The notes under the pieces are model-generated. The model searched no databases, was not told the DNA's origin, and saw nothing but the letters and a program-made list of their open reading frames with translations. Source: Diphasiastrum complanatum (Eukaryota > Streptophyta > Lycopodiopsida > Lycopodiales > Lycopodiaceae). Taken from it: 64,000 nucleotides of DNA. The stretch is from the NCBI GenBank assembly GCA_029204225.1, contig CM055098.1:24867367-24931366 (forward strand), in the 5' to 3' direction. Position 1 is the stretch's first letter. Every line of letters begins with the position of its first letter. A program made the position numbers and the translations under genes. This document shows, piece after piece, positions 22,291-33,599 of the stretch.

Positions 22291-22465
22291 TATATTCGAA
22301 TTTAGACAAGGAAGACTGCGAACAGTTTAGAGTTCTTAATTGTGACTATAGACACTATGGTTAGAGATCATTGGGAGTTGGGGAAGCCTCGGGAGTGGTG
22401 GGGGCAAGCAAATAAACAATATTGTTTTTTTTATTTTGATTTTTTTCTTTATCTTACATGGCATT

Positions 22466-22504
22466 TTTTAAAAGGTCATTTTGATATTGAGAACTCCTCT
22501 AATG
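22466..22504 (+). repeat. Terminal fragment of the inverted-repeat family
   Basis: The last 34 bases, including GAGAACTCCTCTAATG, match the right terminus of the 376-bp element. The interior to the left is AT-rich and only weakly similar. It is probably a relic or a diverged relative. Confidence 0.45.
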
Positions 22505-23685
22505 ATACCATCCCAATGTTTGGTAGAAATATCCAACAGATCTAAAATCTAGCTTTTAAGTGTTCAGCTTTATTCCATTGGCACTGAGTTGAAAGAGCAT
22601 TAATTAATGTGTACCAATATTATGGTTACTTGCCATTTCTTGACGGCTATTTTTTGTCTCCTACTTTTAGAGAGAGGACAGCCCATGGCACATGCCTAAT
22701 TGAGAAAGTACATACCTCATTGATTTTCAGAGGCGGGCAGCCTCGGGTCGAGTACTTGCTCTAGTTGTCACGTTCACCAAGAGTACTTTGTAAAGAAAAA
22801 GCTTGCCACCCCTCCCCCTCTAGGCTCTCCTATTCTCATTATCCTTCTCTTACTTGCCTGATCTCCTCCTCCTTCGCTCCTACTTCTTCTTCTTTGCTAG
22901 CTGTGCTCCGTCACTACTCTGTTGGCTGGCCTTCTACGCTCCTCTCACATGCTATTCCTTAATGTGAAGCACTACCGATCAGGGAGACTCCTAGACATAG
23001 ACGCAAGGGTACTTCAGCAACAGGGAAACACTGCTATTAGAGGTGCGATGGTCTTCAAGCATACATTTCCATCTAAAGTGTATTGGCTTCAGTGCTTCAG
23101 AAGTTGTTGTCTCCAAGCAGTTCAGAGCAGCAATCCATAGTAGATGAGCATGGCCTCAGAAGGGCGATTTTGTCAGCATAGAAATCAGTATAACGAGTGC
23201 ACTACAAAGCTCACAACTGACTCATCCATTCAAGCTCATCATTTGTATCAGCAATGTATGCGAGCGCCCTTCGGTAGAGACAGTGATCCTTGTTGAATGA
23301 TTATGGCGACATTATCACTTCTCATCCAATCAAGGCGCCAACAGTCAAGATTTTAGAAAGGTGCTAGAATGATTTTAATTTGACAAATGCGGTGCTGATA
23401 ATTCTTTGAAACTAACACCAAACAGTTTAGTCTAAAATGGATGGAAAGAAACAGAATTTCAATTCCAGTATTCACAGCTGAAGCCAAAGACAAGCCTCGT
23501 ATCTTACTGGCACGCATGGTTTGGCCCCGCCTCAGTTCGCCTCCCGACACGCGTCCCAGGTGCCGCCCTGCTGCTGCCCGCCCTCCACTGGCCTACTCCC
23601 TGATTTTTTGCCACGTGGCATACCTCTATTTATCCCATAATCACATTCTTAAAAAACTTATACCTGCATATATAGCGGAAATGCC
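22505..23685. other. Unassigned non-coding stretch
   Basis: Short frames occur (for example 22765-22962 and 22922-23140), but none has a motif or a partner. No repeat stands out. Confidence 0.4.
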
Positions 23686-23689
23686 TACT

Positions 23690-23935
23690 ACTTGCATTTT
23701 ACCCTGGTTTTCCGGCGCCAGCGCCCAGATCCCGCTGCCCTGTCCCAGGACCCTAGTCCCGGACCGGTGCAGCCGCCCCTTTGCGGGGGCCCCGGTGTGT
23801 GGTCCCGGACGCCGCCGGCGCCCCGGTGTCCCGGCACCAGTGTGGCCCTGGGTGCTGGCGCCCCTGGTCCCGACCCCTCCTTTGCTGGCGCCCTGGTCCC
23901 GGACTGGCGAGTTCCCGGCGACGTGGAGTCTCGTG
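23690..23935 (+). other. GC-rich island with GGCGCC and GGTCCCGGAC repeats
   Basis: In an otherwise AT-rich neighbourhood this block is strongly GC-rich. It holds four GGCGCC hexamers and repeated (G)GTCCCGGAC or GGTCCCGAC phrases. The same two phrases occur in the LTRs of the 5.1-kb element (GGCGCC cluster, TGGTCCCGAC near 3345 and 3387). It may be the U3 of a related LTR. The long frames at 23441-24064 and 23692-24123 are open because GC-rich DNA has few stops. Confidence 0.5.
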
Positions 23936-24169
23936 CACGAGATTTGTTGTCTCCTGCCCAAACTCCACATGTCAGTAGCTCATTGGGACGGGGCCAAAGT
24001 TGTCCCTATGCCAATAAGCTACTTCAAAAGACCAGTGTGGCGACACACAATTCAGACGGTGTGACATCACATCACAGTTATGTCTCGAAAGCTCCTAGGC
24101 CTTTAACAACAAGAAACCTTTAGTATTGGATCTTTTACAGGCAAAAATCCTACAAAAGTGTGTATAAAG

Positions 24170-24465
24170 GCTTGGACTTAATGGGCGGCCATTTTTTAGG
24201 TCACCTTTTAAGCATGCCAAAAGGGTGGCCACCAATGTTGGGAGTGCTTAAAGGCCGGTCATTGAAAAATGGATGCATAAAGGGTGGTCTCATGGCCACT
24301 CTTTAGTTACAAAAAGAAAGTAAAGGGTGCCACTTAGTGCCCTTTATGCACTATCCAAATAATGGTTGGCCATTTTGACCAATGGTTTTAGGCAATTGTG
24401 GCATAAAGGGCGAGTAGTTGCTGGCCTTTATACAAATTGTAACATAAAGGGCGGTTGTTTGCCAC
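24170..24465. repeat. Cluster of CATAAAGGGYGG motifs in both orientations
   Basis: Variants occur near 24183, 24219, 24247, 24275, 24319, 24401 and 24452, with inverted forms near 24338 and 24433 (CCCTTTATG, GGCCTTTATA). Spacing is irregular. Such clustered direct and inverted short motifs resemble the subterminal repeats of DNA transposons. No ends could be defined. Confidence 0.5.
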
Positions 24466-24510
24466 CATTTAGACTATTGTCCAAAATAGTTTAATAATTT
24501 TACACTAAAA

Positions 24511-24656
24511 TAGGACAAAAAATAAAAATATCACTTGTGTGCAATTTGTTATTAAGTAAAATAGTTGTTAGATTAAGCAAGTATAGCACAAAAAATAAAA
24601 ATACCATTTATGTGCAATTTGTTATTATGTAAAATAGTTTATAGATTAAGCAAGAG
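24511..24656 (+). repeat. 73-bp tandem duplication
   Basis: Two copies, 24511-24583 and 24584-24656, sit in AT-rich DNA. Both contain ACAAAAAATAAAAATA, GTGCAATTTGTTATTA and AGATTAAGCAAG. There are only a few mismatches. The DNA up to about 24960 is AT-rich and otherwise featureless. Confidence 0.9.
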
Positions 24657-25064
24657 ATTGTAAAATTTTAAAAATTATTTTTTTGAATAAAAAATAACAA
24701 AAAACAATTTAACATAAATTTTAGAACATGTTTGTAATTTGATATTTGTATTTTAAGAATCAAGTAAACTAAACAAATCTAGTTTAAAAAAAGAAATGCT
24801 AAATTTCTACCAAATATTATTTAACAATAAAAGCATTCACCAAAAAGATAATTAAAAACATCTACTAAATAAACATTTTGTACAATAATCTTTTGAATAA
24901 AAGAGATTTTTTTAAAATAAAATTTTGTTGAATGTTTCAAATTACATAGTCTCAAATTTTTACGGAGTCAAAAATTCTCAACTAGATCATTTGGATCTGG
25001 AGTAGCAGCCCTTCCAACCCCTTGTGTCTATTGGAGATGTTGTCCCGTCTTGAACAGTTACAAT

Positions 25065-25489
25065 TTACTCAATCACTTTGTAGCTTTGCTCAACCACCTC
25101 GTCCAGTTCTCCTTCATCACCAACAACAGCACTAGCAGGTGGTTGAGGCTCCTTAACAAATGGAACAATACCATCCTCAAAGGGATCCAACTTGCCAACC
25201 TCTTGAAACTCATCAGGCAAAACTGAAATACCAGCTAGCCTCATCTTAACAAAACTTGATAAACTCTCATCTAATTCTACGGCCGCAACATGTCTGCCCT
25301 TTTGGACAACACATGCATCCAAACTGCATGATGAGAAAACATTTCAATTAATTTATTTACAAGTTGTTGTGGCTTTTGATATGGACAAGCCACAGAACCA
25401 GTCATCGGATTTTTAAGTTTTTTTGTCATTGTAGGAAAATCAAAAAGATTTCCAAAATCGGCGTTCCCTGTAGTGTTGTAGTGCAACAT
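25065..25489 (-). pseudogene. Relic of an N4/N6 amino-methyltransferase (DNA methylase domain)
   Basis: Reading right to left, the frame from the ATG at 25489 gives NPMTGSVACPYQKPQQLVNK then LIEMFS. This matches the P-x-Q-K-P segment ahead of motif I in beta-class N4-cytosine/N6-adenine methylases. After a frame change the reading continues as LDAC then VVQKGRHVAAVELDESLSSF, the block that follows motif I. The glycine-rich SAM loop (FxGxG) that should lie between is missing, apparently by a short deletion at about 25315-25325. The catalytic (D/S)PP(Y/F) motif expected upstream is not seen. A C-terminal acidic tail runs to the stop at 25065. It is clearly non-functional. It probably comes from a longer gene or a mobile element. 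Confidence 0.6.
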
Positions 25490-25792
25490 GGATCTCTTTC
25501 TATCTGGGGGAAAGTGCTGAGATATTCGATCTCATTACAGAGACGTGCCAGAATTGCACACATTTGGTTTGTATCTACAAACATCAAAAGCAAAAATTCA
25601 AAAAACCAAATAACATAACATGTTTAAAATAATAAATCGACCTGTGACTATATATGTTCAATTACAATTAGTTTTACCTAATGGCGTACTCTATCCCTGC
25701 ATTGCAGACTTCCAGTAGAGCCTTGTGAATACCTACTTGCTACTGTACGGCCTGATAACAGAGAAATAGTTTACTAAACATTTACTAAGCAT
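25490..25792. other. Unassigned stretch between the methylase relic and copia debris
   Basis: A minus frame just upstream of the methylase relic is open for about 40 codons in a different frame and may be an earlier part of the same relic. Otherwise I see nothing. Confidence 0.3.
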
Positions 25793-26440
25793 TCATCCAC
25801 AAAGAAAGTGCTTAAGAGAGTGAAAACACCAAGATTGCTTCACAAACCAATGTTTCTCATCACCTCTCAACCATAAGACCTCATTTGTTGTGGATGTTAG
25901 TGCCTTGTATTCCGATTCGGTTGAAGATAGAAAATAGTATCTTGCTTTTTGAAAAGCCAAGACACTATGCCATTGCAAAGGAAGGTGACAAAAGCACTTG
26001 TGGACCTCCTATCCATCTTAACACCTACAAAATCAGCATCCGAATATGCCCTTAAGGCAAGATTAGATCCATCATATAAAATGCCAAAGCTCTTGGAAAC
26101 TCTTTAAACAATGCTAGTTTCACTTCTTGTATACCATCATGATCATTTCCACTAAGAATAATATCATCTACATACAAAATGAGAATGATGAATTTACCAT
26201 CATTAAATCTTAAGTACAAAGAAGGATCATAAGCACTAACAACAAATTTTATAGAGTTCAAGAAAGTATTCAACCGAGTACCAAGCTCTAGGTGCTTGCT
26301 TAAGTCCATAAAGGCTTCTTAGCAACAAACACACTTTTTCCTCTTGATCTTCTTTGATGAAGCCCTCAGGTTGCCTCATGAAGATCTCCTCTTCCAAATA
26401 ACCATATCGGTTCTTGGTATTTGGACTCTGAAGCAACACA
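25793..26440 (-). pseudogene. Ty1/copia RT-RNase H fragment
   Basis: Reading right to left: 26236-26439 contains EEEIFMRQPEGF and SLYGLKQAPRAWY. 26052-26309 has the RT active site YVDDIILSGND at 26163-26174 on the minus strand. Around 25930-26035 comes VKMDRRSTSAFVTF, and at 25793-25978 SSTESEYKALTSTTNEVLWL of the RNase H. Frame changes occur between blocks. It abuts the opposite-strand copia fragment at about 26450-26480, which implies a rearrangement or truncated insertion. Confidence 0.9.
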
Positions 26441-26469
26441 ACACGTGAGTTACCATCGGGACTAGTTCC

Positions 26470-28584
26470 AAAGCTACAAGCCCTTCACTCATTCTAGAGT
26501 TGTGCAACTTGGAGACAACTCATCCCACTCCATTGAAGGAATAGTCAGGGTCGAATTCCAGAAAGGTGATGTTAGGTTGTTGTCCAATGTTTTACATATT
26601 CCGAATCTGACCAAAAATCTGCTCTCATGATCAGTTAGCAAAATCACAGATTTGGGTCGAAAGGTCGAATTTGACACACATGGCTGCACCATTCTTGACA
26701 AGTCCCAGAAAGCTCTAGCTTTCTAGAGAAGAAGTGGCAATCTCTACAAACTTAGTGGCCACTACAATTCTTCTATTTGTCAAGTTCTGTATACGACAAC
26801 CTTTGAATCAAATGATATGTTGTGGCATTACAGATTAGGCCATTTAAATTCCAATTGTATTCAGCAAATGTCAAATTAGAATTTAGTACAAGATTTTCTT
26901 TCCATTAGCAAATCCGATTTTTCATGTACAAGCTATACTAGTAACAAGTATGTTAGAAGTTCAATCACTTCAGATTCAATATGTTCTTCTAAAGATTTGC
27001 TAGATCTTGTACACATAGACATTTGTGGTCCTATGCAGACTATTTCCACCAGGGGAGCTATCTACATTCTAACTATTATTGATGACTTCTCTCAGAGGAC
27101 TGCAACATACTTTCTGAAGAACAAATCCGATACTCTCAAGTTCTTCATGCAGTTCAAGGCATTAGCTGAAAAATTGACCTAGAGAAAAAATCAAAGCTCT
27201 ACACTCTGATGGAGGGGGAGCATTTATCTCCACCGATTTCAAAGACTTCTATAAGACAAATGGAATACACCTTACAAGCAGCTACTCACCTCAATCTGAT
27301 GGTGTAGTTGACAGAAAAAATCAGACAGTCATTGAGAGTGCCAAGAGCATGCTGGCCCATGGTTCCCTTCCAAAAAAGTCCCGGGTAGAAGTTGCTACCA
27401 CAACAACCTATTCACATAGTCGATTTTAAAGGCCCTAAATGGCAAGACACCCTATGAGGTGTGGACAGGATCGAAGCCATCACTCACAAAAATCAGAGTA
27501 TTGATTTCATTCAGATGCTGATCTCTAGAAAAATCCGACCCAAGGATCGAACAGTCAAAATCCGATCCAAGGTCGAAAAATCCAAAATCCAATCCAAGGG
27601 TCGGCAGCAGCTCTTGATCTTTATTGGCTATTCCTCAGACCACCAGACATACAAGCTCTACAACTTGGACATTCAGAAAGCATACACATGTAGAGGTGTC
27701 ATTTTTTTGGAAGACCAATTTTTCAACCACAAGGGAAAAGTTACAACAAAATCTGACCCAAGAGTCGAACTTCCAAAATTCGATACTAACTCAGAAAATG
27801 AGTCAGAAACTCAATGGATCGAATAACATCAAAGGATCAAATTTCAATTCAGAAGATCGAATCGATCCAGACAACCTCCATCCCACCTTGTGTAGGAACT
27901 CAACACTATTTCAGAGGCAAAGTCAACTACTGATGCAGACCAGTGCAAGACGGAAGAGGATACCAAACTTGCAGTTCAAAACGAGAATGGTCTCTATCCA
28001 AACTCGACAGACTCAAATATTTACTTCAAGTCTGTATCAGATCATTCCACTATCATCAATCTTTATGTAGATGATACATTAATTCTTAGTAATAATCTGA
28101 TTTTGATGAAAGATCTGAAATGCATGTTAGCACTAGAGTATATTTTTTGAATCCGACCCAGTAGTCAACAGAAGTTTGATCTATCAACCAATACTCTCAA
28201 AGGTTGCACAGATGTAGAGGGGGCAGAAGATATCTATACCAGAATACCGACTTCTGTATCTGTATTTCCATACAATCAATGCCCAATCTGTTACACCAAA
28301 AACAGTCCTCAATAGCATTATCTTCCACATAACTGGATTTTATAGCTGCCACAAATGCTACCATGGAGGTGATTTGGCTGAGGAACCTGCTTGCATAAAT
28401 CGATTTTATTCAGTCACATCCGATGTTCATTTACTGTGACAACCAAAGCACAAGGGTAATTTCTTTTACCTACTATAGACAGAGTTTATGGCAGCAGATT
28501 ACTTCTCCATGGAGCACCAACTCATTTTTAACAATCTATTAAATTTGAAGATCAAAATTTTTCATGATTCACATTAAGAGAGAG
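26470..28584 (+). pseudogene. Ty1/copia pol, element D, split by a later copia
   Basis: In order: a protease tail (VLHIPNLTKNLLS); the pre-integrase segment with MLWHYRLGHLNS near 26818; the integrase core, with LVHIDICGPM at about 27008, TIIDDFS near 27080 and HSDGGGAF near 27205; then the C-terminal segment 27461-27826. The RT is mostly lost, but YVDDTLILSN sits at 28064. The RNase H survives as AATNATMEVIWLRNLL and CDNQS near 28340-28450. Stops and frameshifts are numerous. A purine tract (TAAGAGAGAG) at 28575-28584 precedes its 3' LTR. Gag and the 5' LTR are missing at the left junction. Confidence 0.88.
27532..27603 (+). repeat. Three tandem copies of a 27-bp coding repeat in element D
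   Basis: Units of the type AAAATCCGACCCAAGGATCG recur three times in a row, with small changes, inside the integrase C-terminal frame. They give a Lys/Arg/Ser-rich peptide. A further related unit is at about 27748. GATCCGACC- or GGATCGGAT-type words are frequent across this element and its LTR (28799-28860). Confidence 0.65.
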
Positions 28585-28887
28585 TGTTGAATTTCCATGC
28601 TCAAGCCCAACTCCTTTGGGTAATGAGCATCATGAAAAAAATTCTTGTTTATATCTATCCTCAAAAAACAACAAAAAGAAGAATAAAAAAAGGCTCGAAT
28701 TTTTGTACAGAAATTTGAAAAATTCAAGATCAAATTTTTTCGACCCAAGCCTTCTCTGACCCAATGTCAATCCAATCAAAGAAAAATTCTCGACCCTGGA
28801 TCGGATCGGATCGAGGTACGTCTTTGACCTTGAATCGGATCGAATCGGGTCCAACTTTTCCGACCTTGGTTCGCTACGCAATTTTTG
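28585..28887 (+). repeat. 3' LTR of element D, left part
   Basis: The sequence starts TGTTGAATTTCC immediately after a purine tract. It holds a GGATCGGATCGGATCGAGG block at about 28799. At 28888 it is interrupted by the complete copia element. The continuation should start at 34384, after the duplicated TTTTG. The true end is not determined. Confidence 0.65.
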
Positions 28888-29653
28888 TGTCAGAAATGGT
28901 GAACTCCTGCAACTTTGCCACAACACGAACATGAAGCGAAGGCCGAATGGAGAACAATTCGCAAAAGTCAACGTGCCTTGACTTGAAGGACGAACGATCA
29001 TTCGTGAATCGTAAACATACCTCCAAGACCACAACCGCAAAGGGACGCAAAACGAAAAGATACGAAAGAAACAAAAAGAACAAAAGCAAACGAAACAAAC
29101 GAAGGGGAATCTTTCGCGCTACCAACTGGTAGCTCAACGGGCTTGGGCCCAACTGAAACGAGTAGCAACGACGGAGAGTAACTGATTAATTGATTAGCGT
29201 TAACTAGTCTTGTGATTCTGTGTTTAGCTATCTTGTAAACTCCACACAATGAAGATATAAACTATCCTTTCTGGATCAGAATTAGAATAGACAGAATTTC
29301 TGTAAGAGACAATGAGAGACGTAGCGAGTAGAGCAAAAAAAAAAAATACCAGAAACGAAAGAGCTGTGCATGAAAGTCTGCCAATGAGTAGAACACAGCG
29401 AAAGAGTAGAGCGCCAGGCCGCCAATGAGCGAGACACTGACGATCTCGCTCTAAAAACCAAACTCATAATTGATTGCTCTATTTTTTGTGCATTTCCTTG
29501 TCTTGTGTCATGTGTCTTGATTGCTAGAATAGAATGTGTTCTGTGATGTGCAGTCGGGTGTCTAAATTCTTGTGAAGCTTCCGCACAAAAGAAAATTCAA
29601 AGACAAAAAATTGTTCGCGAATACAAAAACGAAAAAGACAAAGTTTTGCGACA
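28888..29653 (+). repeat. 5' LTR of element C
   Basis: It starts TGTCAGAAATGG and ends TTTTGCGACA. It pairs with 33600-34378. Short minus-strand and plus-strand frames inside are not genes. Confidence 0.93.
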
Positions 29654-29666
29654 TGGTATCAGAGCC
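29654..29666 (+). other. Primer-binding site (initiator Met-tRNA) of element C
   Basis: TGGTATCAGAGCC abuts the LTR end with no spacer. It is complementary to the initiator Met-tRNA 3' end, as usual for copia. Confidence 0.95.
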
Positions 29667-29717
29667 ACAGGTTATCACTACTGATATTTGAGCAGTGATT
29701 TCTCTATACAACACAAT

Positions 29718-30475
29718 ATGGCTACAACAATCCAGACAAGAGTAGCAATTAGTCTTGATGGCGCAAATTATAGAATCTGGAAATTCAAAATCAAAACGCT
29801 TCTGAAGGGCGAAGGCATCTGGTCGGTGACCAAACTCTCAGAGGTGCAGCCTTCAGAGGGAGACCCGAGGAGAGTTGAATGGATCAGAAAAGATGAGCAC
29901 ACAATGGCGATCATCGTTTCGTCCATAAATGAAGACCTACTCATGCAGATTGAAGACTGCGAAAGCAGCCATGTAGCATGGAAAAGATTAAAACAGAAGT
30001 ATGAAGTGAGGACTGCGGCTTTAGTCATGCACCTTCACAATCAACTACAATCCATACGATGGGATGGGAACAAGCTGGATCAGCACGTTGAGAAGATTAG
30101 AACGATCATCGCTCAGCTCGCTGCATCAAGTTAGGAGCACCAGGTCCCAGCACCACAGCAACTGATGTACTTCATGAAATCTCTACTGACATCCTATCAG
30201 CCCCTGAGAGTGCTCAAGAGAAGGCTCTCTTCACGAAAGGAAAGAAGAAGAACAAGAACAAGAACAAGACAAGATTCGAGAAGACGAAGTCCTCGAATCA
30301 ACAATCTTCTTCCTGCGATCACTGCCACAAACCAGGCCATACGGCCAACAAATGATGGTTCAATCTAGTAATACCTTGCATGCACTGCAAGAAGAAGGGG
30401 CATTCTGCATATGATTGTAGATTTAACTCAAAAAGAAGAAACAAAGCTGAAAAGGCTAATGTTGCAGAGTCATCC
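29718..30475 (+). pseudogene. Copia gag of element C
   Basis: I choose the ATG at 29718 (MATTIQTRVAISLDGANYRI), because that is the usual copia Gag opening and upstream codons belong to the leader. The Gag body (NYRIWKFKIKTLL, MQIEDCESSHVAWKRL) runs to a stop at 30134. The reading then shifts to a basic linker (KGKKKNKNKNKTRFEK) and two zinc knuckles near 30320-30420. The first, CDHCHKPGHTANK, ends in TGA where the last Cys codon would stand. The second, CMHCKKKGHSAYDC, is intact. Gag would package element RNA. Confidence 0.9.
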
Positions 30476-31900
30476 AAAGATGCTGATAGAGGTGACGAAG
30501 CCTTCACGATACTCGATGAAGCTTCAACGAGCTACACTGAACACGACTACGATGTAGTCATTGATTCAGGAGCAACATCACACATCACCTGTAACAAGAA
30601 GATCTTGATCGAATTCAGAGAGCTTAAATACAACAGAGCAGTGATTCTAGGTGATGGGAGCAAACATGATGTCAAAGGCATTGGCACTCTACAGCTGCGA
30701 ACATTGTCAGGCCAAGCAAAGCTGCCAGGAGCACTCTATGTGCCCTCACTCAAAAAAGATCTGCTATCTGTTTTCAAGATGACAAATCTTGGCATTTGAG
30801 TTTTGTTCGACCGTATGATCGAGAAAATAACAAACAAGTTGCTGACGGTCGGATGCAGAGAAGGAAACCTCTACCAGGCCAAAATAATCAGCAACTCTGA
30901 TTGCATATTAAATGCATCAGAAAATGAAGATCATCTCTGGCATAGGAGAATGTATTATCTGAACATGTGGAGCCTGTATGACATGAGCAGAAAAGACATA
31001 GTCACAGGTCTCAAGATTTCAAGGCCCGAAATTGAGTTTTGCGAAGCCTGTCAGAAAGGCAAGCAACATCGGAATCCATTCATACATGAGGAAAGAAGAG
31101 CCAAGGAAGTTTTTGAGCTCATCCACTCTGATGTCTGTGGACCGATGAAGATGGATTTGCTCTCAGGTTCGAGGTATTTTCTGACGTTCATAGATGATTA
31201 CAGCCGGATGACCATGATCTACTACCTAAAGAAGAAATCCAAAGTGTTTAATTCCTTCAAGAATTTTGTGGCATTTGCAGAGCGACACACCTTGAAAAGG
31301 ATACAGATCCTCAGATCTGACAACGGAGGTGAACACAAAAGCAAAGAATTCTCAAAATTTTGCGAAGAACAGGGGATTGAACACCACTTCACTCCTGCAT
31401 ACACACCAGAGTACAATGGTGTTGCAGAAAGAAGAAACAGAACGCTAGTCGAAGGAGCCAGATGCATGATGGCACAAGCTCAGTTGCCAAGTCAATTCTG
31501 GTCTGAGGCAATAGTTACAGCTGTACACCTACAGAACAGATCAACAACGACAGTGCTGGATAACAAGACGTCGTACGAAATGTGGACAGGTAGAAAGTCT
31601 GATCTATCATACATACATGTGTTCGGATGTGCAGCATATAAGCACATTCCAAAAGAAAAATGAAGCAAGCTTGATGACAAATCAAAGCAAACGATCATGG
31701 TCGGCTACTCGAATGGAACACAAGTGTACAGGCTCTACGATCCAACCACAAAAAAGGTTGTTTTGAGCAGAGACGTGAAGTTCGATGAGTCCACATTTCC
31801 TAGTCTGAAAGACGAAAGAGGCCATGAGATCTTCACACTACTGCCTATTCAAGAGGGAGATCGAGGACAGACATCAAATCAGAATGCAAAGCCATAGACT
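30476..31900 (+). pseudogene. Copia protease and integrase of element C
   Basis: Protease: VVIDSGATSH, with catalytic Asp at about 30563. Pre-integrase: LWHRRM near 30939, then CEACQKGKQH. Integrase core: first Asp in LIHSDVCGPM (31129), second in LRSDNGGEH (31319), and a Glu 36 residues later in NGVAERRNRT, giving D-x35-E as in active integrases. Stops at 30797-30799 and 31661-31663 break the frame. Reading continues to about 31900 with the usual VVLSRDVKFDE block. The catalytic residues are all kept although the ORF is dead. Confidence 0.92.
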
Positions 31901-32099
31901 CCAGAGCAATAGGAAGCAGAAGATCAAATCCACAAACAAGAAATGTTCGAGTAGCGACGAAACGAACCTAGAAGGTCAACAAGATAGAGAAGTCAACAAG
32001 ACAGAGAAGACCTCCAGACCGTTACCCTGACAATCTTCAGTGGAGCGAAGACACACAGTTCGAGTACTACAGCTTCACTGAAGAGCCCACAACATATCA

Positions 32100-33590
32100 A
32101 GAAGCTATCTAGAGTCCAGAGGGAGAATTTTGGAAGTAGGCAATGTTAGAGGAGATCGAGTCGATGAGGCAAAACGAGGCATGGACATTAGAGCCACTGC
32201 TAAAAAAATAGAAAAATAGTCAACTGCAAGTGGGTATACAAGAAAAAGATGAAATCAGATGGCACCATTGGCCACTACAAGGCAAGGCTTGTTGCAAAGG
32301 GCTACACGCAGAGATATGGTGTTGATTATTTCAACACATATTCGTCGATGGTCAAGATGGCAAGCATACGACTACTCCTTGCATATGCCACATAGCACAA
32401 TCTGGAGATTCACCAGATTGATTTGAAAACAACCTTTCTCCACGGAGATCTGGAGGAGAAAATCTTCATGAAGCAGCCTGAAGGTTTTGAGGACCCCAAC
32501 AATCGACAATATGTCTGTCGATTGCAAAGATGCATCTATGGTCTAAAACAGGCATCACAAGTTTGGTATAGGAAGCTCGATGGTCTTCTGAAGTCTCTAG
32601 ACTTCAATCCTACACAACCAGACTGCAATGTCTACATAAAAAGAGCAAGAAAAGTCTTTGTGGATGATTCCTCGATGATAGTGCTGATCAAAGACACGAA
32701 GAGTCGGATTTCATAAAATTATGAAATCACAGATCTTGGAGAAGCAACAAAATACTTCGGGCTGGAGATCAGAAGAGATCGAACAAAGGGCGAAATGCAC
32801 TTGAGTCAGTTAGAATACGCCAAAAAGGTGCTCAAGCAGTACCACATGATGGACTGCAAAGAAAAGGCCACACCAAGCTCACGAAACAAGATTGCCCAAA
32901 AATGGAAACCAAAACTTAATTGGTAGTTTGATGTAACTCACAATTTGTACCAGACCCGATCTAGCTTTCTCTGTTTATGCCTTGAGCCAATTCTCTTCCA
33001 ATTCTAACCTGGCACATTGGCAAATGGCAAAACGAATACTACGGTATCTAAAGGGTACCCATAATATGGGATTAACTTACAGAGCTGCAAACGAAAAAAA
33101 AAAGGATTCGAGCTGCACCACTACAGTGATGCAAGTTGGGCGAGCTACAAAGATGACAACAAGTCCATAACTGGAGGATGTACCATAGCGTGCAGAGCTG
33201 CAATCAGCTGGATATGCAAAAAGCAAACCTTGGTGGCTCAATCCTCTTGCGAAGCTAAATACGTCGTAGCTTCAAAGGTGGCGAATGAGGTAGTCTGGCT
33301 ACAGATGATGCTGGAAGCAATCAGGATACCACAAGAAGGGCCAAGCACGATGATGATGGACTCTTAGAGTGCCATCTATCTGTCCCAGGATCTTGTCTTC
33401 CATTCAAAGACAAAACACATACCTCTGAGGTACCATAACATTCGAGATTTAATCTCAAAAGTAGAGCTCTAGTTCCAGTATATAGAATCAGAAGACATGT
33501 TTGCAGATCTGCTCACAAAGCCGCTCGACAAGCCACTCTTTGCCAAGCAAAGAAAGACAATTGGATTAAACATGCAAAGCTGCAAGGTTC
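32100..33590 (+). pseudogene. Copia reverse transcriptase and RNase H of element C
   Basis: The RT is broken in its first third by stops (32.1-32.4 kb). It is clear at 32423-32716, with TTFLHGDLEEKIFMKQPEGF, CIYGLKQASQVWYRKL and FVDDSSMI at the catalytic site. Next come LGLEIRRD and AHWQMAKRILRYLKGTH near 33020. The RNase H has DASWASYKDDNKSITGG, SSCEAKYVVASKVANEVVWL and, at the end, DLLTKPLDKPLF (33500-33540). Several stops and shifts occur. The product would have copied the element RNA. Confidence 0.92.
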
Positions 33591-33599
33591 AAGAGAAAG

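Noticed and set aside
23441-24123. 207- and 143-residue frames in the GC-rich block
   Set aside because: Stops are rare in GC-rich DNA; several overlapping frames are open on both strands and none shows a domain.
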